Origin: an uncultured Collinsella sp.
Lineage (GTDB): Bacteria; Actinomycetota; Coriobacteriia; Coriobacteriales; Coriobacteriaceae
Reading direction: 5' to 3'
NCBI GenBank assembly: GCA_900548815.1
Contig: URLR01000013.1
Span: 1 to 37,971 of the forward strand
Length of the DNA: 37,971 nt
Shown: positions 32,054-37,971 of the stretch, in pieces
Layout of the letters: each line of letters opens with the position of its first letter
How positions within the stretch are numbered: position 1 is the first letter of the stretch
The notes under the pieces: model-generated
The model's input: the letters and a program-made list of their open reading frames with translations, nothing else
Told to the model about the DNA's origin: nothing
Databases searched by the model: none
Program-made: the position numbers and the translations under genes

Positions 32054-32082
32054 TGTAAACGAACAACATAAATAAACGCAAA
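32054..32082. promoter_or_regulatory. DeoR-type half-site repeats near regulator 2
   Basis: TAAACGAACA (32056-32065) and TAAACGCAAA (32073-32082) are direct repeats 17 bp apart; the complement, TGTTCGTTTA, resembles half-sites of DeoR-family regulators. They lie 43-69 bp upstream of the regulator 2 start and could serve autoregulation. Confidence 0.45.
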
Positions 32083-32183
32083 CCGTTCACGAAGGCACAT
32101 TACCTTTCACCGGTCAAAACATAACGCTCACGGAAAAAACCATCAAATAGGAGGTAAATAGAGCTCATTCCAAAAATCATCTC

Positions 32184-32212
32184 TTGACCAATAAACAAAT
32201 ATAAACAAATAT
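32184..32212 (+). promoter_or_regulatory. Candidate promoter of the PTS-sulfatase operon
   Basis: TTGACC (32184-32189), 17 nt, AAATAT (32207-32212). Inside the spacer and -10 lie direct repeats ATAAACAAAT (32191-32200, 32201-32210), then ATAGACGAAC (32211-32220), at an exact 10-bp period. A regulator bound there would block the polymerase. Confidence 0.45.
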
Positions 32213-32213
32213 A

Positions 32214-32267
32214 GACGAACAGAACGAACAGAACGAACAGAACGAACAGAACGAACAGAACGAAGAG
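32214..32267. repeat. Tandem array of six 9-bp units
   Basis: Units of AACGAACAG at 32223, 32232, 32241 and 32250 are exact; the first (GACGAACAG, 32214) and last (AACGAAGAG, 32259) each differ by one base. The core ACGAACA also occurs in the DeoR-type site at 32056. The array lies between the candidate -10 and the ribosome-binding site of the EIIA gene. Confidence 0.9.
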
Positions 32268-32293
32268 AATTAATAAGTATGAAAGGACAGAAG

Positions 32294-32734
32294 ATGCGTA
32301 TCGGTGTCATCCTTGCAAGTCACGGAGAGTTCGCTCAGGCCGCCCTCGGCGCCGTCGAGATGATTGCGGGCAAGCAGCCTGATGTCATCGCTCTTGGTCT
32401 CACCGCCGAGAAGAGCCTGGAGTCTTTCGAGTCCGAGATGCGCGAGGCTTACGAGACCCTCAGCGCCGAGTGCGAACTCGTCGTCACCCTATGCGACATC
32501 TACGGCGGCACCCCATTCAACGTGACTACCCGCTGCCTGCTCAACGGCATGAACATGGTTGCCTACACTGGCCTGTCCATGCCCGTTGCGGTCGAGCTCC
32601 TGCTCACCCGCGATGGCCTCGATTCCGCCGACGCGGTCCGTGCCCAGCTCACTGCCGCTCACGCGGGGGCCCAGCAGGAGATCAAGGCTCCCGCTCCGGC
32701 CGTGGAGGCAGACGAGGACGATTTGGACCTCTAG
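32294..32734 (+). CDS. PTS mannose-family EIIA component
   Basis: 146 aa. It accepts phosphate from HPr on His10 (LASHGEFAQ) and passes it to EIIB. The fold pattern continues with VTLCDIYGGTPFNVTTR, a conserved stretch of the family. The last 20 residues are rich in Ala, Pro, Asp and Glu, probably unstructured. The start at 32294 is 6 nt after AAAGGA; an ATG at 32279 overlaps no site and precedes it. First gene of the PTS-sulfatase operon. Confidence 0.93.
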   Translation: MRIGVILASHGEFAQAALGAVEMIAGKQPDVIALGLTAEKSLESFESEMREAYETLSAECELVVTLCDIYGGTPFNVTTRCLLNGMNMVAYTGLSMPVAVELLLTRDGLDSADAVRAQLTAAHAGAQQEIKAPAPAVEADEDDLDL

Positions 32735-32758
32735 GCTCGTTAGCCCGTCGATTCGAGT

Positions 32759-32789
32759 GGCGCTCACCCGTATCCCCCGAGTGGGCGCC
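32759..32789 (+). other. Intercistronic stem-loop between EIIA and EIIB
   Basis: GGCGCTCACCCG pairs with CGAGTGGGCGCC, with one mismatch and one G-T pair. No T-run. Probably affects message stability or processing. Confidence 0.5.
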
Positions 32790-32851
32790 TCGATCGAGCA
32801 GAGCATTCGTAAACGGTACTGAAGGAACGTACAAACGAAAAGGAGAACATC

Positions 32852-33328
32852 ATGGCACTCAAACTCGTCGACATCGATGACCGCCTGATCCACGGTCAGG
32901 TCGCCACCACTTGGATTCCCGACTTCGGCATCGAATCGGCAATCATTGTCTCGGATAAGGTCGCCAACGACCCCGTCCAGAAGTCCGTCGCCGGCCTCGC
33001 CGCCCCCGACATCAAGGTCTCCGTCTTCGGTGTCGAGAAGTTCATTGAGGTCCTCAAGAAGACCGAGCTCAAGAAGGCCACGATGGTGCTCTTCACCAAC
33101 CCCATCGACGCCCTCAAGCTGCACGAGAACGGCTTGCCGTTCGACTACCTGAACGTCTCCGGCATGCGCTTCAACGAGCAGCGTCATCGCCTGCACAAGA
33201 ACATGTCCGTCACCGCCGAGGAAAAGGCCGCCTTCGAGGAGCTCATTGGCCTCGGCGTCGACTGCTGGATTCAGACCACCACGCGCGATTCCAAGGAGCC
33301 CGTGTCCGAGCTCCTCAAGAACTACTAA
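32852..33328 (+). CDS. PTS mannose-family EIIB component
   Basis: 158 aa, start after AAGGAG. His14 in DDRLIHGQV is the phosphorylated residue that hands phosphate to the incoming sugar. The rest (WIPDFGIESAIIVSDKVANDP, FDYLNVSGMRF) fits the mannose/sorbose/N-acetylgalactosamine family. Separate IIA and IIB proteins, as here, are more typical of the Aga/sorbose systems than of ManX, where they are fused. Confidence 0.94.
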   Translation: MALKLVDIDDRLIHGQVATTWIPDFGIESAIIVSDKVANDPVQKSVAGLAAPDIKVSVFGVEKFIEVLKKTELKKATMVLFTNPIDALKLHENGLPFDYLNVSGMRFNEQRHRLHKNMSVTAEEKAAFEELIGLGVDCWIQTTTRDSKEPVSELLKNY

Positions 33329-33365
33329 GTAAGTAACCATCTCCGGGCATGTGAACCCGGGGCGT

Positions 33366-33388
33366 GCCCATCGGAGGGAACGATGGGC
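33366..33388 (+). other. Stem-loop before the EIIC gene
   Basis: GCCCATCG, loop GAGGGAA, CGATGGGC, a perfect 8-bp stem 20 bp before the EIIC start. It may adjust translation or stability between EIIB and EIIC. Confidence 0.55.
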
Positions 33389-33408
33389 GAATAGGGAAGG
33401 AGAGGCTT

Positions 33409-34218
33409 ATGCTTCAGGCACTTCTGCTCGCCATCTGGGCGGGTCTGTGCACTTGGGACCAGTTCGGTCCCCACCTGGGCTTCCGCAAGCCCCTGCTGGC
33501 ATCCGTCGGCGTCGGCATCATCCTCGGTGACATGACGACCGCCATCATGATCGGCGCGACCATGGAGCTCATGTGGCTCGGCGTCAACAACATCGGCGCT
33601 TATGTTCCGCCGGATGTCATCTCCGGCACCATCGTCGGTGCCGCCCTGGGCATCATGGGTTCCACCGACACCGCCAGCGCCATCGCCCTGGCAGTCGCCA
33701 TCGGCATCCCCACCGCCACCTTGGTTCAGCAGCTGAACATCTTGGTCATGACCACTAACGTCTCGCTTGTCCACGGTGCCGACAAGGCCATCGAGTCCGG
33801 TAAGTTCAACGCCGTCAACAAGTTCTTCTGGACCGGCGCCCTGTGCTTCTTCCTGACCCGCGCCGTTCCCGTCTTCATCGCCACGGGCATCGGCTCCTTC
33901 GTGATCGAGGACATCATGGCCTTCCTGCAGAACCAGGTTCCGTGGGTCCTCACCGGCTTCTCCACCGCCGGTGGCATGATGCCCGCCGTCGGTCTGGCCA
34001 TGCTCCTCACCATGATGATGAAGAAGAACATGTGGATCTTCCTGCTGCTCGGCTTTATCATGGCCGCCTTCCTCAACGTCCCGACCGTGGGCATCGCGCT
34101 CGCCGCTTGCGCCGCCGCCGGCGTGTGGGACGTCATTACCGAGGGCCAGAAGAATCAACCCGCCCCTGCCGCCGCCTCTGCCGCCGGCTCCGATGATGAC
34201 GAGGAGTACGATCTCTAA
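33409..34218 (+). CDS. PTS mannose-family EIIC component
   Basis: 269 aa, very hydrophobic. It forms the membrane channel together with EIID. Family signs are WDQFGPHLGFRKPLLASVGVG, GDMTTAIMIGATMELMWLGV and IGAYVPPDVISGTIVG. The start at 33409 follows AAGGAG (33397-33402); an upstream in-frame ATG lies inside the stem-loop region. The C-terminus has an acidic tail (SDDDEEYDL). The stop overlaps the EIID start by 1 bp (TAATG). Confidence 0.94.
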   Translation: MLQALLLAIWAGLCTWDQFGPHLGFRKPLLASVGVGIILGDMTTAIMIGATMELMWLGVNNIGAYVPPDVISGTIVGAALGIMGSTDTASAIALAVAIGIPTATLVQQLNILVMTTNVSLVHGADKAIESGKFNAVNKFFWTGALCFFLTRAVPVFIATGIGSFVIEDIMAFLQNQVPWVLTGFSTAGGMMPAVGLAMLLTMMMKKNMWIFLLLGFIMAAFLNVPTVGIALAACAAAGVWDVITEGQKNQPAPAAASAAGSDDDEEYDL

Positions 34219-35048
34219 TGGGTAAGATCTCCAACTCCACCCTGAACAAGGTCCTGCTGCGCACCCAGGGTTGCCAATTCGCGCACAACTACGAGCGCAT
34301 GCAGTCGCTGTCCCTGACCTACTGCTTTGCCCCTGTCCTCGAGGAGCTCTACAAGGACGCCCCCAAGGAGGAGCGCGTTAACGCCATGAAGCGCCACCTC
34401 GAGTACTTCAACACCCACCCGCTCGCGATCCCCTTCATCCTTGGCATCACCGCCGCCCTGGAGGAGACCACGGATGAGGATCAGAAGGACACCGTCGTCG
34501 GCATCAAGACCTCCCTCATGGGTCCCTTCGCCGGCCTTGGTGACTCCCTGCTGAACCTCACCTGGTTCCCGATCGCCGGCTCCATCGGCGCATCTATGTG
34601 CGTCGACAACGGCTCCATTGTGGGTCCGCTCGTGATGTTCTTGCTCATCAACCTGCTGTACTGGCCGCTGAAGTACTTCGGCCTGCACAAGGGTTACGAG
34701 ATGGGCATGGAGCTCGTCGAGAAGGCGGGCGTCCAGGTCTTCGACCGTCTGGGCAACCTCGCCAACGTGCTGGGCGTCATGGTCACCGGCGGCCTGATCG
34801 CCACGACCGTTAAGCTCAAGCTTGCCGTGCAGTTCGCCTTCGGTGAGGGTGACCCGCTGGTGCTCCAGGACCAGCTCGATAAGGTGTTGCCCTTCCTGCT
34901 GCCTGTCGTTCTGACTTTCATCTGCTATCGCCTGCTCAAGAAGGGCCAGGGCAAGAACTCCGCCCAGATCATCATCGGTCTGATTGTGTTCTCCCTTGTG
35001 TTCGCCGCTATCGGTTTCTACTTCCCGGCGTTCAAGATCTTCGCCTAA
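34218..35048 (+). CDS. PTS mannose-family EIID component
   Basis: 276 aa. With EIIC it makes the permease complex found only in the mannose family. It begins ISNSTLNKVLLRTQGCQF, then NYERMQSLSLTYCFAPVLEELY, FNTHPLAIPFILGITAALEE and SLMGPFAGLGDSL, all conserved in EIID, and ends in membrane segments. It is translationally coupled to EIIC. The sequence alone does not show the sugar; the linked sulfatase suggests a sulfated hexosamine. Confidence 0.94.
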   Translation: MGKISNSTLNKVLLRTQGCQFAHNYERMQSLSLTYCFAPVLEELYKDAPKEERVNAMKRHLEYFNTHPLAIPFILGITAALEETTDEDQKDTVVGIKTSLMGPFAGLGDSLLNLTWFPIAGSIGASMCVDNGSIVGPLVMFLLINLLYWPLKYFGLHKGYEMGMELVEKAGVQVFDRLGNLANVLGVMVTGGLIATTVKLKLAVQFAFGEGDPLVLQDQLDKVLPFLLPVVLTFICYRLLKKGQGKNSAQIIIGLIVFSLVFAAIGFYFPAFKIFA

Positions 35049-35077
35049 TCGCGAGCTTATCAAAAGGCAAATCGTTT

Positions 35078-35111
35078 GATGCCCGCGCCCCGCATGCCGG
35101 GCGCGGGCATC
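35078..35111 (+). terminator. GC-rich stem-loop after EIID (possible partial terminator)
   Basis: GATGCCCGCGCCC, 8-nt loop, GGGCGCGGGCATC, a perfect 13-bp stem. The following GTTGTCT is not a good T-run, so it more likely protects the PTS message or reduces transcription into the sulfatase than stops it fully. Confidence 0.5.
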
Positions 35112-35217
35112 GTTGTCTCATGTGCTCTCCATCGTGCGCGATCGGGGTGCGCTCCATTATGCCCATGTGCCTTTGGCGTATCGCCATCTGGCAAATCCAA
35201 CTATCGAAAGGATGCCA

Positions 35218-36714
35218 ATGAGAACCGTCCTCGTGCTCATGGATACTCTGCGTCGCGACGTCCTGTCGTGCTACAACCCCGCAACCGACGTCCAGACCCC
35301 CAATCTCGATGCCTTTGCCGAGCGTTCCTGCGTGTTCGACAACCACTGGATCGGCTCGGCTCCCTGCATGCCTGCCCGCCGCGACATCCTCACCGGTCGC
35401 TACAACTTCCTCGAGCGCCCCTGGGGCCCCATCGAGCCCTTCGATGTGACGCTGCCGGCCTGCCTGCGCGCGAACGGCAACTTCTGCCACATCACCACCG
35501 ACCACTGCCACTACCTACGCACCGGTGGCGAGGGCTACCTCCAGGAGTTCAACACCTGGGATTACTACCGCGGCCAGGAGGGCGACCCGTGGGTCAGCCG
35601 CATCGATGAGCCGAATAACATGCCCGAGACCTTCTACGGGCGCGTGCGCGAGCAGTACCAGAAGAACCGTCAGCTCTGGCCCAACGAAGAGGACATGCCG
35701 AGCCCCAAGACCTTCCAGTCCGCCTGCGACTGGATCGACGGCAATGCTGGGGCCGACGACTTCTTCCTTATGGTTGAGGCCTTCGACCCGCACGAGCCCT
35801 TCGATGTGCCCGACAAGTACATGGAGATGTACGGCGGCACTGGCGAGCTCGACCGCGACTACTTCGAGATTCCTGAGTACAAGCGCGTCTCCGCCACCGA
35901 CGTCAACAAGGGCGCGGAGGACTACCTGCAGCGCCGCTACAAGGCCCTCGTCACCATGACCGACCGCTGGTTTGGTAGGCTCATCGACAAGCTCGAGGAG
36001 CGCGGGATGCTGGACGATACCATGGTCATGGTCACCACCGACCACGGCTATTTCCTGGGCGAGCGCGACTACATGGGCAAAAACTACATGCACCTGTATA
36101 ACGAGCTCGCGCATCTGCCGTTCATTGTGCACTTCCCGGGTAACGCCCGCGCCGGCGAGCATGCCCGCCAGCTCACTCAGGCAATCGACATCATGCCCAC
36201 GGTGCTTGAGGCCCACGGCTGCGAGATTCCCGCAGATGTGTGCGGCACCTCCCTCGTGCCGCTCATGACGGATGCTGACGCGCCCACGCGTGGCTACGCC
36301 CTGTACGGCGTGCACGCCATGACCGTCAACGTCACCGACGGCCGCTACACCTACTTCCGCGCGCCGGTCGCCGGCAACCAGCCGTGCTTCGAGTACACCG
36401 CACTGCCGCACACCATCCGCAAAAAGATGGGTTCGGACTGCCCGGAGGAGATTGAGTGTGGCCGCTACTTCAAACGCACCAAGTACCCGCTGTTCAAGAT
36501 CCCCTGTAAGAAGCCGGCCCAGATCGAGGGAGCCACGCCGCTCGCCGAGGTCGAGCAGACGATGCTGTTCGACCTTGAGAGTGACTACGGCCAGGTTAAT
36601 AATCTCGCCGGCAAGGACGACCACGCCGAACAGCGCATGATTGACCTGCTGCTGCGCGGCCTGGAGGAGCATGAGTCCCCGGCCGAGCAAAAGGAGCGCC
36701 TGGGCTTGGCCTAA
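35218..36714 (+). CDS. Cys-type sulfatase, no signal peptide
   Basis: 498 aa. Residues 50-54 (CMPAR, within PCMPARRDILTGR) form the C-x-P-x-R sulfatase motif; Cys50 must be converted to formylglycine. Metal ligands are likely Asp9 (LMDTLRRD) and Asp275-His276 (TTDHGYFLGERDYMGK). The protein begins directly with the first strand of the fold (MRTVLVLMD), so it has no secretion signal and should act in the cytoplasm. The start at 35218 is 5 nt after GAAAGGA. It lies between the PTS genes and the maturase gene, so it probably removes sulfate from an imported, phosphorylated sugar. The exact sulfate position is unknown. Confidence 0.92.
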   Translation: MRTVLVLMDTLRRDVLSCYNPATDVQTPNLDAFAERSCVFDNHWIGSAPCMPARRDILTGRYNFLERPWGPIEPFDVTLPACLRANGNFCHITTDHCHYLRTGGEGYLQEFNTWDYYRGQEGDPWVSRIDEPNNMPETFYGRVREQYQKNRQLWPNEEDMPSPKTFQSACDWIDGNAGADDFFLMVEAFDPHEPFDVPDKYMEMYGGTGELDRDYFEIPEYKRVSATDVNKGAEDYLQRRYKALVTMTDRWFGRLIDKLEERGMLDDTMVMVTTDHGYFLGERDYMGKNYMHLYNELAHLPFIVHFPGNARAGEHARQLTQAIDIMPTVLEAHGCEIPADVCGTSLVPLMTDADAPTRGYALYGVHAMTVNVTDGRYTYFRAPVAGNQPCFEYTALPHTIRKKMGSDCPEEIECGRYFKRTKYPLFKIPCKKPAQIEGATPLAEVEQTMLFDLESDYGQVNNLAGKDDHAEQRMIDLLLRGLEEHESPAEQKERLGLA

Positions 36715-36733
36715 GATTCATGCGGTGATTGTG

Positions 36734-36778
36734 CGGGCCGGATGCGCCGCCTCGGGTAAGGAGGTGGTTTCCGGCCCG
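36734..36778 (+). other. Stem-loop between sulfatase and maturase
   Basis: CGGGCCGGA / TCCGGCCCG (9 bp) encloses an inner CCGCCTC / GAGGTGG stem with loop GGGTAAG-like bases. No T-run. It lies 39 bp before the maturase start. Confidence 0.55.
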
Positions 36779-36817
36779 ATGAGTGAGGGCTAGCCTGTGC
36801 GAAGGGGGGTATGTGCC

Positions 36818-37918
36818 ATGTGCGCGAAGCATATTGGCTTTCTGATAAAACCGGCATCGAGTGCTTGCAACATGCGGTGCAGGTACTGCTTTTACTGCGA
36901 TGTCGCTGCTCATCGCGAGGAGCGGAGCGCCCGCGTCATGGGCGAAGACGTGGCAAGTGCCATCATCGACCGTGCACTCGCCGTGGCGAGTGATGCGCAC
37001 ATTTCTTTCGCCTTCCAGGGCGGCGAGCCCACCCTGGCCGGCCTTGACTTCTTCCATTCGTTCGTCGCGCGGGTGGAGGAGCGCCGTGAGAACCAGCGGG
37101 TGAGCTGGGCGTTGCAGACCAACGGCTACCTGATCGAAGAGGAATGGGCCGAGTTCTTCCGCGAGCACGGGTTCCTCATCGGAGTCTCGGTTGACGCTTA
37201 TCGCGACCTGCACGATTCGATGCGTCCCGATGCGCACGGTGCCGCTACGTACGCGCGCGTCATGAGCGGCGTTCGCCTGCTGCGCGAGCGCGGCGTGGAC
37301 GTCAACATACTCTCGGTCCTCACCTCGCAGATGGCGGCGCATCCACAGCGCGTCTTCTCCTTCATCAAGCAGGAGAAGATCACCCATATCCAGTTCATCC
37401 CGTGCCTGCCGGGCCTCGACGATGAGCGGGACACGTTCTCGCTCGACCCGCGTGCCTTCTCCTCGTTCTACCGCCGCTTGTTCGACTTGTGGTGGCGCGA
37501 GCTCGGTGCTGGGCGCTATGTGAGCATCTGGCTGTTCGAGAACGTCATGCAGATGGCGCTCGGGCAGTTTCCGTCGCAGTGCGGTATGCTCGGCCGCTGC
37601 GCTCCGCAGTTCGTGGTGGAAAGCGACGGTTCGGTGTATCCGTGCGACTTCTATGCGCTGGATGAGTACCGCGTGGGCGATATTCGCGTCGATTCCCTTG
37701 AGGCAATGGCGACCTGTGAGACCATGCGCATGTTTTTGAACGAGCCGCGTCGCGATTGCGCGCGGTGCGCCGATTGCCCCTTTGAGGGCATTTGCCATCG
37801 CAACTGCAAGCGCCTGAACATCGCCTATTACGATGCGGGCTACTGCGGGCTGCGTGAGTTTTTGGAGTACGCCTATCCCGGCCTGCAGCGCGTGGCTCGC
37901 ATGTTCACGCGGCGCTGA
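36818..37918 (+). CDS. Anaerobic sulfatase-maturating enzyme (radical SAM, SPASM)
   Basis: 366 aa. It oxidises the sulfatase active-site Cys to formylglycine without oxygen. Cys17, Cys21 and Cys24 (CNMRCRYC) hold the radical-SAM iron-sulfur cluster; QGGEPTLAG is the SAM-binding GGE-type motif. The C-terminal Cys-rich part (CGMLGRCAPQF, GSVYPCDFYALDEY, CARCADCPFEGICHRNCKR) is a SPASM domain for two further clusters. The ATG at 36818, 8 nt after AAGGGGGG, is better placed than a GTG at 36797. It is adjacent to the Cys-type sulfatase that should be its substrate. The gene is complete, ending 7 bp before adapter sequence. Confidence 0.94.
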   Translation: MCAKHIGFLIKPASSACNMRCRYCFYCDVAAHREERSARVMGEDVASAIIDRALAVASDAHISFAFQGGEPTLAGLDFFHSFVARVEERRENQRVSWALQTNGYLIEEEWAEFFREHGFLIGVSVDAYRDLHDSMRPDAHGAATYARVMSGVRLLRERGVDVNILSVLTSQMAAHPQRVFSFIKQEKITHIQFIPCLPGLDDERDTFSLDPRAFSSFYRRLFDLWWRELGAGRYVSIWLFENVMQMALGQFPSQCGMLGRCAPQFVVESDGSVYPCDFYALDEYRVGDIRVDSLEAMATCETMRMFLNEPRRDCARCADCPFEGICHRNCKRLNIAYYDAGYCGLREFLEYAYPGLQRVARMFTRR

Positions 37919-37925
37919 TCCTGCC

Positions 37926-37971
37926 CTGTCTCTTATACACATCTGACGCTGCCGACGATAAGGCTCGTGTA
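37926..37971. other. Illumina Nextera adapter (artefact)
   Basis: CTGTCTCTTATACACATCT (37926-37944) is the Tn5 mosaic end used in Nextera libraries. It is followed by GACGCTGCCGACGA (37945-37958), an 8-base index TAAGGCTC and GTGTA, the beginning of the P5 primer complement. These bases are not genomic. The true sequence ends at about 37925. Confidence 0.97.

Noticed and set aside
32214..32267. Possible CRISPR array
   Set aside because: Units are 9 bp and adjacent, with no spacers and no cas genes.
36596..37942. Minus-strand open frame opposite the sulfatase and maturase
   Set aside because: Its start lies in adapter sequence (begins MCIRDR) and it overlaps two well-supported genes.

Overview
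The window is a GC-rich bacterial chromosome segment. Several things point to a gut anaerobe of the class Coriobacteriia (Collinsella-like): an actinobacterial-type RNA polymerase, a Firmicutes-like type II fatty-acid gene cluster that uses FabK, a fused AccD-AccA, an oxygen-sensitive type of sulfatase activase, and many PTS genes. This assignment is an inference; there is no rRNA gene here to confirm it.

Region 1 (1-16.7 kb) is information processing. An L10 leader with an attenuator precedes rplJ-rplL. galU follows with its own terminator, so rpoB-rpoC are separated from the ribosomal-protein genes that usually precede them. After rpoC lies an ECF sigma / membrane anti-sigma pair (11.1-12.7 kb), bracketed by inverted repeats and terminators. 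Then come rpsL-rpsG-fusA-rpsJ, ended by a strong terminator, with no tuf and no S10 operon behind it. RpoC carries a C-terminal domain that aligns without gaps to the alpha-subunit CTD. RpoB has an 8-residue-longer fork loop 2. S12 has Arg at position 88.

Region 2 (16.7-28.2 kb) is lipid synthesis. birA (minus strand) diverges from fabH-acpP-fabK-fabD-fabG-fabF-accB-fabZ-accC-accDA. BirA should biotinylate the AccB encoded in the cluster. Two copies of an operator-like repeat lie in the divergent promoter region. An orphan Glc-family PTS EIIC follows accDA closely and is ended by a terminator.

Region 3 (28.2-30.5 kb) holds a cation-diffusion-facilitator transporter, a histidine phosphatase and a remnant of an AgaS-like sugar isomerase gene.

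Region 4 (30.5-37.9 kb) looks like a complete sulfated amino-sugar locus. Two DeoR-family regulators face a mannose-family PTS (IIA, IIB, IIC, IID), followed by a sulfatase without signal peptide and its radical-SAM maturase. The likely scheme is import with phosphorylation by the PTS, then intracellular desulfation. The shared promoter region is full of repeats resembling DeoR half-sites, including a 9-bp tandem array. The last 46 bases are Illumina Nextera adapter, so the right end is a library artefact and not genome sequence.
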